The notes: generated by a model from the letters alone, not told the origin. Counted from the first letter of the stretch, positions 47,407 through 61,200 are shown. The stretch: 64,000 bases of DNA from Papilionanthe hookeriana x Papilionanthe teres (GCA_022702705.1 CM040430.1:19105310-19169309), one strand, 5' to 3'. Program-made: numbers and translations.

Positions 47407-50400
47407 TGTTGACCTCATTTTTGATGAGGTCTTCTCTTCTTCTCTTTAGTACTTAGGATCTAGCCTTAGGCTTTTCCTTTGACTATCTTAGAGGACTAGA
47501 ATTGGGATCCACCATCTAGAATTTCAAACCACTTCTTAACTCCCTGCAAACTCCACAAACTTGATTGTAGACCCCTAATCACCTAGAGGGTTGAAATCGA
47601 GTGTGGAAGTTTAAAGGATGAGTTCCTATAGGACTCTTTGGCCTTAGGGCCGCTACCGGGTGGCTCTGGTCGATGAAGGGGCTGACTTACACACACACTA
47701 CACTCATACACTACACTTCCATACACCTCCTAAAACACACCCATACCCGATGTGACCTCCGACTTATGCGGGTGATTCACATGGATGGTCCTTAACCCCT
47801 AAGCCCTGGCGTAAGAGGGTTAGCAACAACATAGTGAATGCCTCGAATGAGTCCCTTCATGGCTCATATGGGCTTGATGTGGCTTCATGGCTCAACCAAA
47901 ATGATTTTATTCCACTTATATTCACCCGATCTTCAATTTTCCAAATTTTCAATTTCGACCCCGGGACCCTACACCTGGCAAGCTGCAAATGCACTCGAAA
48001 TTACCCGAATTTTCCAAAAATCTCCAAATCACCCAAAATTCCTCAAAACCAATCCCAAACATTTCCACATCACTCAAATTGATCATCCATAACCAAAAAT
48101 ACCAAAAATTCCAAAATACCTCCCAATACCCTCCAAATACCCAAAATACCCCTCTTAGCCAAAAAATCCAAAAATTCAGAAAATTCCCAGAAAATTCCAG
48201 AAAATCCCAAATATTCCCAATTTCATTTTGTTCAACTACACTATGAGCCAATTTGGTCAATTTACCCCACTTTTATCAAAACCCCCAATTTGACCCATTT
48301 TAACCCAAAGTAAACCCAATGTCAAACCTAACCTACCCAATTGACCTAAATTCTGGTCCAATTCAATTCTAAACTTCAATTCAACATCCCCAACACCAAT
48401 CTAGACCAAATCCAAGCTCAATTTGATTGACATTTGGATCCAATTTCACTTTTAGCCTTAAAGCCCGATTTGGACCCATGACCCAAAACTTAACCCAAAC
48501 TCACCCAATTCAACTCCAATTAACCCCAAATCTTTTCTAAATCTTCCTTAACATTCCCACAAACAAAACATTAACATGATTTTCCCAAAATTTAGATCCA
48601 AACCCCACTCAAATTCAACCCAAAGCTAAAAGGCCCATTTTTGACCTAAACCCAAACCTAACCCAGAATGAGCCCAAACCCCAAAATCAAAGCCCAACCA
48701 AAGTCAAAACCCCTTTGAAACACTCCCATAAATATTTCTCAACATTAATTTTACATCAATTTCAACCCTAGCCCAACATTGGCCCAAGTTAGCCCAATTT
48801 GACCTACATAGGCTCACTTACCGAATAAACCCAAATTCGAGCCAATTCAACTCCAAATCACACCAAATTGACTCCAAGCCCTTCATAGAACATCCCTAAA
48901 CCAATTATGACATTTATTTGACAAGGCCCTTCACAAAATATTTACCCAAATGCCCATCCTAAAATCAAAAAAGCCCATTTCCCCTTAAACTTTCCTAAAA
49001 GCCCACTTCCTTCAATTCAAAAGCCCAAATTCATCCAGAGCCCACATGGCACTTCCCCTCATCATCCATTTAATCAAAATTGTCCCTAAGTTCCAAAGTC
49101 ATCAATTAAACAATTCCAAATCAAGCCCCATACAAATTCCCATCAAAATATCAAAATTTTCTTAAATCCACTTTTTATGAAATTGACCGAGCTTTTCCCG
49201 AAGCGAATGGAGCCAAGGATAGCCATTCACAAGCCATATGAAGCCATGAAAGTTTGGCATGTGACCATGCCATTAGTGGAAAAAGGAGGAGGTCCTTTAA
49301 CCATCTCCTAAAAGTCATTAGCCTTAAGCATGTTTCCCCTTAACCAAGATTTAATCCAAATATTCTTGGATAAGGACATCACCACCTCTTGACCAGCTAG
49401 CCTAGCCGATCTTCTCGACCCAAGACTAGCCATGGGGAGGTGAACCCAACCCAAACCAATAGGTTGACCAATTTCAAGCCAAAGTGGCCTCTCCCCCATA
49501 CCATTTTAATCCAAACACTTTACACATGTCCAAGCCCGATTGACTTCACCATTGCCAAGCCACGACCTCCACTGGTCGAGATGGTGACCCATGCCTGCTC
49601 GGCCGTGCCTTTGAATCGCTGGAAAACACCATACCCGAGAGCTCACATGTGAGCCAACTTTGGAATTCCACCTTGCTTGAGCTGCCCACATGCCCGATGG
49701 CCACCATGGCCGTTCTTCCCATGACCGGAGCGGCTAATCCCGACCCTTGGCCATCCACGGGAGGCTCTCCGGCCACCTCTATTCAAGCCCGAGCCCCTCG
49801 CGGTCATGAGAGGAGAGTTGCACAAACCTTGCCGAAACTCGCCAAAATTGTTCCGGACCCTTCTCCACCCTTAGAGCGAGTTGATCCCCAGGTGTCGATT
49901 TGCCCTAATCCCCAGCTGATAAAACTCGATTTCCCAGGCGAAATTCCACCCAAAACCGGGACACTTCTCCACGGTGAGCCAATCCCCAAATTTATTGGTT
50001 CTACACCTTCACCGGACCAAGGGAAGGTGTCCACCGACAAAAGCCCCATCTCCGAGGCCACCCGGTTGCTCCGGCCTCCAAGCTTTGTGATCGGGCTGTG
50101 GTCGAAGTCCAACCTAGACGATTCACCGGACCGGGAGACTTCATGCGGAGCTTGCTTAGGATCCGATCGAAAGTGCAACAACTCTCGGATCGAAGCCACA
50201 CTTCTGCGAGCAAAGGTATGAGCTAATTCTTCATCCCGAGCTACGGAGATTCTCCATTTCAAATGCTTCGATTTCGATGCATGATAACCAGTATAGATGT
50301 GTTCGTCTCTTGAAGACGAATCCATAGAAGCATAAGAACATGAAAATCCATTGAGTATCGAGTGAGATATTAGGGATTTAGTGTGGACGGCTCTCGGGTG

Positions 50401-50847
50401 AGGACACTTGGGGACGATGAACGGATGCCGTCCATTTAATACACGCGCGGACGGACGGCCAGGATCGCGTCGGATCAGAAGACGGAGCGATACAGCGGGC
50501 CCCTGGAGCACTAACTCGGATGGCGGCGTCGAATGGGATCGCGACGCGTGTGCGTTCAGAGATGCCGAGGATGACGCAGCGCCGCGTGGATAAATAGAAA
50601 ATTAGGGATATTTTCTATTTATTTAATTCCCTAAACTTCAAAAATTCATAACTTTGTGTAGGAAAATCAGAAAAATAAAATAAAAATACCTTCTTGCTCG
50701 GTGAACGAGAGGAGAATAATGTGGAAAAGAAATCATTTAATTTCATCGAAGTATTTTATTTTTTATAATTTATTTACTCTCTGCATACATTTAATTCTCC
50801 ATGCATGTATACAATTCACCATGGCATGAGACCATAGGGCTTTTGAA

Positions 50848-50893
50848 GCCTCCGAATTTGGGAACATTCCCTGAATTTTCCAAAGTCGGAGGC
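50848..50893. promoter_or_regulatory. Conserved LTR hairpin (copy F form)
   Basis: GCCTCCGA (50848-50855) pairs perfectly with TCGGAGGC (50886-50893), with TTGG/CCAA inside. Compared with C (GCCTCTGT/ACAGAGGC), both arms have changed in step. Confidence 0.7.
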
Positions 50894-52389
50894 CATCCTA
50901 TGAAGAGTTATTGATTTTCAAATTCATGTCACTTGTTTTGAGTATTTTAATTCCAATAATTAGCATGTTGTGAAATAAATTCTAGAAAAATTTGGTGATG
51001 TTCTTTATGACCGAGAGAACCACTAGGAAAAATAGGACTTGAGTTAGTTCACTCAAAATAACCCTAATTGGCTTAAATACCCAAAATTGGACTTTAATTA
51101 ATTAGAGTTAACCATACATCAAATTGACTTCAAATCAATTCTCCATTGACCTGTAGGATCAGAAGAACCCACCATAAAAGTTTGAAGTCAATTGGACTTG
51201 GTTAGCCCTACTAAATGGGTTGATTAAGCCATTTAGTCATTTTAAACTTTAAAAAATTCATAACTTTCAAAATATCTTTCAAAAATTCACCAAATTTGTT
51301 TTGGAGCCTCTCTGATATCAGGGGAATTTAAGAAAATTAAAATTTCAATTTTCTAAAAAAGTTGATTTTTAATATTATTTTAATATTTTTAATAATTAAA
51401 AAATAATAAAAATCACAAAAATAATAAAATTCACCAAAATGTCACATTTTGAATTTTAATCACTTAGGAACAAACCCCATATTTTTCTTAGGCCTATTTG
51501 GTGAGATATTAATTTTTAAAAACTCTAGGGTAATTTTAAAATTAAAAAATGTATTTTCTAGCATTTTCACTAAAATAATTATAATAAATCATAGAAAAAT
51601 CAGAAAATTGCAAAATTTGCTTCTCTGATTTCCTTGATATCAGAGAGATTTTTGAAAAACATAAAATTCATTTTTCAACATTTATTTTATTTTTTAAATT
51701 AATTAACACTCCAGAACTTAAAATATTTATAATAAAAATAATATAATTGAAAAAATTACCAAAATTGGTCCAAGTGGTCCCCTGGTCATTAGGAATGTCC
51801 CCTAATTTTCTTAAGGACAGAAACTTTCCCTTGGTCATGTTATTAAGTTTTCCTTGGAAATCTCTATTTTCTACCAAAAATAATTATATAAATAAATTAA
51901 ATACAGAAAAATCACATTTTCTCCTCTCATGTCTTTATTGACATATGAGTGAAGTCACATAAAAATTTCAAGTTCATTTGAGTTCAATTTAGTGAGTTAT
52001 GAAATTATTAAGCTTAAAGGGTAAAGTGGTAATTATTTTTTTTTTTAATCCTTAATTAAAACTTTAGGTTTAATAAAAAATTAACAAGTAAAATATTTGA
52101 TCCTAATCTGATTTGGATGATTGAAATTTAATAATTGAAGGGTAGAAACCCATTAAGCAATTTAAAATGATTAAACTTTAATTAAATAATTGATTAAATT
52201 TGGAAGAATAATAAAATTGGAATTATTAAAATAGGGATATTATTAGGAAGAGATTTATTCTTTAATTTAAAAAATCCCTAAATTAATCATTTCATTAATG
52301 TTTAATTCCTAATTAAAATGATAATTCAAATTTAAAACATTAAAAGACTTAATCATTAAACTAAAATTAAATTATTGAACTCTTTTAAA

Positions 52390-52672
52390 GTTTTAATTAA
52401 AATTAAAATGAATAAAATTAAATTAAAAAATTAAATTAAATCAAATTAAATCAAATTAAAAATTAAATTAAAAATTAAATTAAATTAAAAATTAAATTAA
52501 ATTAAATTAAAAATTAAATTAAATTAAATTAAATTAAATTAAATTAAATTAAATCAAATTAAATTAAAAAAATTAAATTGAATCAAATTAATTTAATGTA
52601 ACATCAAATCAAACTAAATTGAATTAAATTAAATTAAATTAAATTAAATTAAATTAAATTAAATTAAGTTGA
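52390..52672. repeat. (AAATT)n tract in F LTR
   Basis: Pentanucleotide AAATT repeats with interruptions, at the same LTR position as the AATTT tract of B on the opposite strand. Confidence 0.9.
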
Positions 52673-54757
52673 ATTAAATAACATCACCTAAGACATAAAG
52701 AAATAAGCCTAAAATAACTTGAACATCTATTCCAAATTTAAACCCTTCGATTGAAATTAAGCTTAAATCACAAACCATTTGAACACCAATTTACCCTCAA
52801 AAGCTTTAGTTATCATAAGCTGCTAAACAGAATATTAAATGAAATGTTACTTCACTTATAGGACATTCAAATATCCTAGTTCATCTGAGCAAGTTAACAA
52901 AACTTGAAAACCTCGGACGATCGATTCATTTACATAATTAAATTCATTTGGACTTAAAACAATTCTAGAAATATTGAAAAGATGTTTAAGATTCTTCTTA
53001 AGCACTTCCTCGATATGATAGGATATTTATAAGAACAATTGAACTTAATTGTTCTTTGATGAAGAAAATCGTCTTCGAACCAAAAACACAAGGAACCTAG
53101 ACGTCATAGGAAATGACTAGCTATAGGATTAGGAATTTGGTAGAAAACCATAACCCTTACCTTAGCTTTACCTAGGAACTTGCTTAAATGTTCTAATCGT
53201 GTTTTAAGTGCGGCTTGGAATGACGGGAAGACCCTCGAGTACGCTTTTATTTTATCGCAATTTACTTTCCTGCAATTTACTTTCTTGCAATTTACTTTAT
53301 TGCGAAATGCACTTTACTTTTCTTGCATGATAAAACAAGCTGTTGCATGAAAACCCACACCTTTAGGATAGTCCACTAAAGCCGAAACCAAAACTAAGTT
53401 GAAAGTCATTGCAAGATAAAATTCACACGCACAACATTTCAAAATATAAGACAACTCAAAATTTAATCACAAACAGAACAACAAAGCTACAACTACAACT
53501 AAATTAAAACGTCTCATTGAATGATCGGGAATACCTCGGATGATGTAACCCGCGTGTTGCTTAACGGGATTTCCACGGTCTAAATTAAAGTGCGGAACTC
53601 ATTTAGTTGAGTTTAGCAAATTCATCTGGACTAAGTGAATTCGATGAAAATAACGGTGCGGGATGACGGAACCGTGGGATCTTAATACGTTACGTTTAAT
53701 CAACTTTAAGATCTGTTTTAATTAAAATGTTAAAAACACACGGAAATTAAGACTTTCTTTAAACCAAACACTTCTCTCATCTCCGATTTATGACTTCTAA
53801 AACTAAACCTCTGCAACAACAAGGAGCTCGGAGCATGGTGGGCGACACGGCCATCGTCGTCGGCAAAGCTGAAATCTACATCGACAAAACTTTCTTATAA
53901 TTAAATAACCGAGCCATAGGACTTCGAGGTAGTTTGCACTAGGGCAACATAAATCCTCGACTCTTCGTTAGGCATTTGCATGATCATATCATGTAAATTA
54001 AGCCCTAACCGGTCTTAGGATTTCAGAGGTAGTCGTCCGATACGATATAAACCCTCACATCTTCGAGGCTATTTGTATGATTTTATCATACGAATATAAG
54101 TCCTAACTAATTAAAATTGGCGAGGATCAAAATACTAAATAAACATTAGGACTTTCCTAAATCCAAGCCAAACAATAGGATAGTCGGGAGATTATCGAAG
54201 TTCACTTCGAATCCGTAATTTCTCCTACTTTTCTTCCTTTGAATTCCCAAAATAAAATGTTCCAAACTTGATCCATTCCCTATTGAGATTCAAAAAATTC
54301 AATCCTTTGAAAACTTAAACTTTGAAATTCTTGAGAGCGGAATTATTGATTATTATCGAGAGTTTTCTTAGGTGATTCCCGTCACTTAAGATGTAATTAA
54401 CTATAGGGGCTTGCCCTTATAGAAATTTTAAAGAACCCGAGTAATATAAACCATGTTTAATATTTTCATATTAAGCGGGGAATTTGTCGGCTTATAAAAT
54501 TGGTTCGCGGACCAAACGAATGTCACAAATCTTCTAGTTTATTTAACCGAGCCCCACCATCGAGCGAGTGTGTACTATCCTTAGGGATAGATACACGGTT
54601 TGTGATGCGGTGCTCGTTTATATAAACTATTTGGGATGTGAGATCGGTTTGATTTCATATCTTAAAATCTTCAAATTTAAAATTATTTTCAAAATCAATT
54701 ACTACTTTCTAAATTATATCTATATTTAAATTAAATTTAAAATTCGCCGACAACTTC

Positions 54758-54775
54758 TGGCGACTCCGCTGGGGA
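54758..54775 (+). other. Primer-binding site of element F
   Basis: TGGCGACTCCGCTGGGGA begins five bases after the LTR end. It differs from A's site at two positions. Confidence 0.85.
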
Positions 54776-55190
54776 AAGTTCCTCTCTCCATTCTAATCAA
54801 ACAGTTGCGCTTTCAAAAATCGGTAGTGCATCCATGTCCCTTATGGATCGAACTACCCTTCTTTCCGTTGGGATACTATGTTCATTTCCACCTTGAACAA
54901 GTATAACCAACATTCTCTCGGATTTAGGAGCCACTGTTTAGACACCCCTAAACGGAGAGGTTCCGAGATCCTTTTACCTCATTTCGAGGTGGGGTGGACC
55001 CCGATAGGTGTTAGTTTAGGAGTGATCCTTCGAGTCGAGAAGTCTTGCTTAAGACTCTCTTTTCCTTTCCAACTCCGATTCGGATTCCTTACCTTCTCTA
55101 CACCTTTGAACACTCCGTTCTAAATAAACAAACCCTCTAATAAGTGATTCTTTTAATAAGTGATTCCTTCTTATAAATACATGAACAAGA
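54776..55190 (+). other. Untranslated leader of element F
   Basis: About 415 bases without a supported gene. GGGGT-gg-ACCCC at 54991-55002 followed by ATAGGTGT matches the A leader. The 54878-55123 frame has no counterpart in A. Confidence 0.55.
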
Positions 55191-56270
55191 ATGAGTTCGG
55201 ACTCTTTTCAATTCCTTTCTTTTCGTCCTAAAGAAAAGAAGCATAACTTAGGACCGACAACCGAATCTACCTGCGAGAAATGGAAGCCCCGAAGCCGATT
55301 TTCTCTTTTACCAATGGACTGGACTTCGCCGTACTATAAGGATGAGACTGCCCGACAATGGAATCATCCGATTTGGACAAGGATTTGAAAACACGAACGT
55401 CAAGATCACCGACGTCTCCCTCTTTGCAGCGACGAACAAGGTATCTGAAGCTGAGGAGCCGCTGCTTGAGTTCAACCTTAGGTCGACCCAAGAATTCCCT
55501 CCTCTGCAAAGGATCTCGACTAAGAGGAATACTGCTGTCCGCAGGAGGACTGTTCTTACTACCCCCACTGGTCTAGTTGTTTCTGCACCTACCCCGACTT
55601 TTGCCAAATCAAAGGGGAAAGAAATCCAGAATTATGATGGACTCGTTACCATGGAGGGTACAGATCTTCTGTAAGACCTTCGTTTTCGAAATCGGGTCCG
55701 GTTCGAAGATTCCGTCACCGACGAGGACCCAAAGAAGAAACGAAGTAGAAGGATCGCTAGAGAAGCCGGAGCTCGCTGAAATTGCTTTCTAGAGGAAATT
55801 CCGGAAGCTGCCGGAATATACACCGCTTGCTGAATACATACCACTCTTGGGAGGAAGCGGGTTTCATCCCCTCTCCGCCACGGAAGATGAAGAAAATATT
55901 CGCAAGATTGCTTGCCACATTACCACGGCCCGCATATTACAACGATAGCCGCAAGAAAAGAACTAGAACTACGCCGTTTGCTCGACTGCAAACTTTGGTA
56001 GAAAAGTTAGCAAAGAAGGAAAAGCGCCCGTATCGGAAATTCTACGAAGGATAGGGCGGGTGCCGGTCAAATCCCGTCTTGGGCCCCGAGTAGAACCCGC
56101 CATCATGACGGAAAAGCCAAGTAAAAGAATGAAGGCTAGTCCGCCCGTTGTCGTCTCGGGATTACAAATTAGGGAGGATACCACCTTCCGGCATTTGGCG
56201 ACGGACCATCCGGTCCTAGACCTTCCGTCGTTAGAAGGATGGTATGGCGTCCCACTACTGGGCGATTGAG
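55191..56270 (+). pseudogene. ORF1-like frame upstream of gag (element F), broken
   Basis: ATG at 55191 opens a 65-codon frame. The coding sense then continues in another frame at 55342-55674 (IIRFGQGF, EPLLEFN, QEFP), which aligns with A 3570-3720. Later pieces at 55782-56054 are Lys/Arg-rich (RKKRTR, KKEKRPYRKF) and correspond to A's basic segment near 4280-4420. No catalytic or nucleic-acid-binding domain is recognised. A shared protein at this place in two copies argues that it belonged to the ancestral element, as in Ogre-type relatives. Confidence 0.6.
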
Positions 56271-56527
56271 ATTGAAACGACGGCCGAGAAAGAAAGTCTC
56301 GCCAGGAGACTTGAATGCGAAGAAAGTGCTTACCACGATGAAGGGGACTCGTGAGAAGGGGACCGGCGGCCTATCGCACGACAACCACGAAGACACACGA
56401 AAGCCCCGCTAGAAGATGCCATGGAAAAGTTGAGAACCAGATATCCGACGATTGGCAAAGAAAGAGAAGAAAAGTTCGGAGACGAGATTGATTCATCGGA
56501 ATTCATGGACGACGAATACGCGAGAAA

Positions 56528-58123
56528 TCAACATGGTTGAGACACGAGCTTCATCGGCTTTGCAAGGTGCTCCTGCGGCCGCGGAAAGAGAGGAGCCGAG
56601 GCGATGAGAAGGCGGCTTCGGGAAAAGACGACACGATCGCTCGAATGGCGAAGAGGATGGAAGAAATGGCCGTAGCTGCGGCCACTCTCCGGAGTCGAAG
56701 TACAACCACATAGAGAGACACCCCCGAGAGGTCATTCACATTGTAGACGGAGGAAAGGAGATTACGTCCGTCGATGGGGATGATCGGTGAAAAAGGATAC
56801 AACACAAAGTATGATTCTGAAAAGGATATCAAGAACTTGGTGGAACGGCGGAGTGCGAGAAGCCTTAGCACAATCAAAGAGCGGGACATCCATTCGGACG
56901 GGTAGACCTTACCCGGAAGAATTCGACGACGTCCGATACCCGAAAGGCTTCGTACCACCTCCGTTCGAAGACCTTCGACGGAGCCGGGAACCCCAGACGG
57001 CATGTGGCACACTTTCGTGATAGTTGTTGCAATGCCGGCGGGAGCGATGCATTACTCTTCCGACGGTTTATCGGCGGTCCGTCGGGAATCGCCTTCGGCG
57101 GGTATGCGGGGTACCAAATGGTTCGGTGAAGACGTTCTCGAGCTAGAGAACCTCTTCATCGAGCGATTTGCGGGGCTCGACACCACATCACTATAGGTGA
57201 TTTAGTGGTAGAGAAGCGAAGCCGAATGAAACCTTGGTGGACTACATACTTCGATGGAGGAACCTAAGTATGAAGTGTGAGCCACGATTACAAGAACGGC
57301 ATGCGATCGACATTTTACTAAAAAGCATCCATGGCCCGATAGCACTTCTCCTCGAGGGATTTACTATTAAGACTTTCGAGAAGTTGTTAAGCAAGGCCGG
57401 AAGCTTGCAAGAGGAGGCAAAGCAATTAAGTTTCACTCGATAAAACGAGATAAACAAAAGCTCGTAAAGACTTTTGAAAAGAAATCGAGGGATCGTTGCG
57501 GCGGTTGACAAAGGCAAGCAGCCGTCTGCAAATACCACCGAACGGCCGCAGCAACCACAACAGAATTACCGGCAACCCCGGCCCGAGCTATCGGTCATCT
57601 CGCGGTATGAACAACCACCTCGTCCGCAACGTACATTAAGGGAGCTTTTGAGCGAGAGAATATCCGTTCGAGAATGAAGCGAGTGCTGAAAATGTTCCGC
57701 GATTTGATGAAGACCCCGGATTTCCAACTACCGGAACCTAAGAGACCGGAAGAAGTCGACAAGAAAGGTGATCCCAACTTTTGCCCTTACCACCGGATGC
57801 TTGGGCACAAGATAGAAGATTGTATTACCTTCAAAAGTTGGCTCAATGACAACCTTCGGAAAGGGAATATAACGATCCCGAAGGAGTACATGAAGGAACC
57901 CCAGAAAGGAGGTTCCGTCAATGTTGTCTCGACTGATCCCATCATTCCGATAGATCCCTATACGACTGACGATGGATGGACTACCGCTTGGACGAGATCT
58001 TCGAAAAAGATTTTAGACAGCATCCAAGCCGCTTCGGTGCGAGCTTCGATTCGGAGTTCGAAACCCGTTAAGCCGGTACTTATCACTTGCGATAGAAGAA
58101 CCACCTCGATAGGAGACGATTGA
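56528..58123 (+). pseudogene. gag: gag relic (element F)
   Basis: The start is near EINMVETRA at 56524-56550, matching A's EINVIETRT. RPYPEEF and YPKGFVPPPF follow near 56905-56970. The capsid core is split by frameshifts, with FIERFAG near 57155 and VDYILRWRNLSMKCE at 57237-57281 in the open piece 57234-57443. The nucleocapsid-like motif is intact: CPYHRMLGHKIEDC at 57782-57823, a C-x2-H-x4-H-x4-C pattern that would bind zinc and RNA, inside the open piece 57674-58123. At least four frame changes are needed to follow the protein, so it is not functional. Confidence 0.82.
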
Positions 58124-58199
58124 AGAAAAGAAGAAAATTGACGAAGAAGAAAAGACTGAGGCACCTAAGGCTAGACTAGGGGCTGCTTATCCTAGGATA

Positions 58200-59460
58200 G
58201 TTGTTTCCGATTCGGGGGAGAAATCCCTCGAACCCCTGACTCTGTATGATTATTTACTCACTCCGGTGGAATCTTATAATGATGAGGGTTATGGCGTTGG
58301 CTACGTTTTGACTGTTTCTAACGATTACGTAACTAGCGACAATCAACCTAATCCGGACGTCGATTCCGATACAAATAACAATTCTCAAATCATACACAAT
58401 CTCGACGATCACAATGATGAAGAAGACATCCACCAAGAAGGCTACGAGAGTTCAACGAAGCAACGAATCTATTTGCGAGTTTCGAGGAGCTCCGATCATA
58501 ATAGAGTTAGAGCCTTCAGACTCCGAAGCTAATCCTGAAGAATCTGTCATTCCAATTCAGAAGGAGACACCAGCAAACTCAATGCTAAACTTAGAAGAAA
58601 TCACAGAAGTCAACTTAAGAAGTGGAAGAGTTCTACCTCCGAGAATGGGTCCAAAGGACAAAGGAAAGCAGGTGGTTGTTCAAGAAGAACCAACCCCAGC
58701 AGAAGAAATACCCATTCGAGAAGAAGCAGAGACACATGAAAATAAAGTGGACTACAACGTGCTAGCCCATCTTAGGAAACTACCGGCCAAGCGAGCATTT
58801 ATGATGCTCTCATCTTATCAAAGGAGATGAGAGAAGCTCGATCGAGGCCTTACTTGATCCGGAAATTTGCTTAGCTCGAATGGCCGAAGATTCCTTAGAT
58901 GAGGTTTGCTTGTTAAAGGAACAACGAGGTGTTACCTTCACGGACAATGACCTACTACTTGGAACGACGAGATCACTGACCGACCGTTGTACATTTCGAT
59001 TACAATCGGAAAATTTACACTCTCCGGAGTATTGGTGGATCCGGGAGCATCAATCAATATAATGAATCTTCGAACGCTAGCATACTTGGAAATTGATGCT
59101 CGCGAGCTCGAGGCGGACAAAATGTTATTAAGAGGATTCGACCGAGAAAGGAGAAAGAGCCCTCGGCTCAATAACACTGCTAATGAAGATCGGTGACTTA
59201 GCAAAGACAACCGCGAAATTTCACATAATTGATTCGAAACGTCGTTCAACGCTCTCTTGGGCCGACCATGGATACATGAAAACGAGGATGGTACCATCAT
59301 CTCTACATCGGTGCATCGAAATACTACGATGGAGGGAACGAGTGCATCAAAGGTGACTTACAACCATTCTCCGTACATGAAATTGGAATCCATGAGGATG
59401 CGGCTTATTATGCACCACGAAGAAAACGATCTTCTCCGGAGATACCATAACAAATGAAGC
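58200..59460 (+). pseudogene. Gag-pol linker and protease relic (element F)
   Basis: EPLTLYDYL is near 58229, and EEITEVNLRSGRVLPP lies at 58594-58641 in the open piece 58414-58830. An acidic, Glu-rich stretch precedes YNVLAHLRKLPA. The protease region 58987-59196 holds VLVDPGASINIMNL, with DPGAS at 59038-59052. Asp-Pro-Gly replaces the usual Asp-Thr/Ser-Gly. Element A also has Pro at this position, so the change predates their split. Two or more frameshifts interrupt the linker and the end of protease. Confidence 0.75.
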
Positions 59461-59756
59461 AAAGAAAGTTCGGGACAACGAAGAACACGAAGTTCTAGTC
59501 CAACGAGTCACTCACCACTCCCTTACGGCGAGATGGTGAAGGTTTCTCCACAACTCGCATCCGAGGTCGAGGCCGGGGACGAGGTCGTGGTAGAGACGTT
59601 AGGACGATTGGACGAGAGGAAACCGACCATCAATGTCGATTGGGAAGATAGTTCGAAGAAGAAAAAGAAATCAAACAAGAAGCGGCGACAATAAGTCGAA
59701 AGAAGCCGCAATTCAAAATCCCTATTGAAGATGAAAGAAACGAAGAATATAAATCG

Positions 59757-61200
59757 ATGTACGAGAAGATTAACCACTATGTACATACTATGACCACGAC
59801 CCCGATCCATTCTAATAAGATTGAGGGTATGGAGGTCAAAGAGGTACGTAGCGGTGGTGCAAAACCCATCAAATTCTACCGTGGTGCTCTTTCCTCCAAA
59901 GCTGAAAATAATGTACAACTTGAAGATGCTACTTCATCAGAATTAATGGAATTGCCTTTTGAGTGGTACTCTCCCTGTGTTCGAAATTTAATTCGGCGTG
60001 GTTTCTTACCTCGACAATGGACAAAAGGTCAATCACAACGTTTTGAAAATTTATGGAATAACTCCGGTCATCCACCCGACTCAAAGCATGGTCTCGGATT
60101 CGGCACGGTAGGATCGGTTGATGATGCGAATTTTGCTTGGTTGTCACTTGCGAATCTAATGAAAACTGCATGGAAACTACGGACGAACTCGAAGATTTAC
60201 AAATTGGAGACGCTCCACCAGGAATTCGAAGAAGAAATCGAATCTACGATAGATGAGTTAACGGAAGTTAACTTAGGTACTAGCAAAGAGCCTAGACCTA
60301 CCTTTGTTAGCTCCTTACTCAATAAAGAAGACTCAGAAGAAATAATCAAGTTATTAATGGAATTTAAAGACTGTTTTGCTTGGAGCTACAATGAGATGCC
60401 AGGATTAGCTCCAGAGGTCGCAATCCATAAGCTAGGGGTGGATCACGTACGTTCCGGTCGGACGAGGTCCCGGAAGAATGCGGCTAGAAATCGAACAACA
60501 AGTCATAGGCTGAAGTTAAGAAGCTAATAGACGCTAAATTTGTCCGTGAAGAACAATACCCGACTTGGTTAGCCAACGTGGTACCGGTCGGGAAGAAGAA
60601 TGGTCGGATCGGGAATTTGTGTGGATTTCGGAGATTTAAACGAGGCATGTCCGAAAAGATGAATTCCCTCTACCGATCCCGGAATTAATGATCGACATTG
60701 CTTCGACACATGAAATATTCTCGTTCATGGATGGATCTTCGAGGATAAAACCGGATAAAAATGGCTCCGGAAGATGAAAAACTTACGGCATTCGAACGCC
60801 GATCGGAGTATATTGCTACACGGTGATGCCATTCGGATCGAAGAACGCGGAGCGACCTACCGAGAGCGATGACAAGAATTTTTGATGATCTCATCCACAA
60901 TCAAGTTGAATGCTACGTGGACGATGTGGTCATCGAAAGCAAAGTAAAGGAAAACCACTTGTATGATTTGAGAATTGTTTTCGAACGATTAAGACAATTT
61001 AACCTTAAAATGAATCCCTTAAAATGCGCCTTCGGCGTCACCTCCGGGAAATTCTTAGGATTCGTTGTCCGACATCGTGGAATTGAAATCGACCTGGAAA
61101 AGATTAAAGCCATCTTAGAAATGCCACCTCCCAGAACCTTAAAACAACTACGATCTTTTCAAGGGAAGTTGGCATATCTTCGACGCTTTATCTCGAACTT
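59757..61200 (+). pseudogene. Reverse transcriptase relic (element F)
   Basis: The pre-RT linker and start of RT are open at 59757-60527 (FEEEIESTIDEL, RPTFVSSLL, FKDCFAWSYNEMPGL). Frame is then lost between about 60440 and 60868. There the blocks for NVVPV, DF-x-DLNEAC, FMDG and the following strands are present but shifted several times. The open stretch 60869-61585 resumes with FDDLIHNQVECYVDD, the catalytic YVDD lying at 60914-60925. KFLGFVVRHRGIEIDL and LRSFQGKLAYLRRFISNLSGRCRPFS complete the thumb and connection. Confidence 0.87.

Larger units (their letters stand above)
47407..54752 (+). repeat. Element F 5' LTR
   Basis: The 7346-base LTR begins TGTTGACCTCATTTTTGATG, with a 7-base inverted repeat GACCTCA/TGAGGTC at its start, and ends TTCGCCGACA at 54752. 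It carries the C/A-rich section (48000-49150), a GC-rich island (50390-50592), hairpins at 50848-50893, 51312-51321 and 51623-51650, the AAATT tract (52390-52672), and the 97-base module pair (53911-54075). The 190-residue frame at 49649-50221 lies across the presumed transcription start region; it has no recognisable domain and its equivalent is not open in the other LTRs, so it is not called as a gene. Confidence 0.9.

Noticed and set aside
49649..50221. 190-codon open frame in the F LTR
   Set aside because: It has no domain, is Pro-rich low-complexity text, and its counterpart is not open in the other LTRs. It overlaps a long minus-strand frame, as expected in GC-rich, stop-poor DNA.
49804..50511. 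235-codon minus-strand frame
   Set aside because: It lies antisense in the same GC-rich LTR segment; open only because that segment has few stops, with no conserved counterpart.
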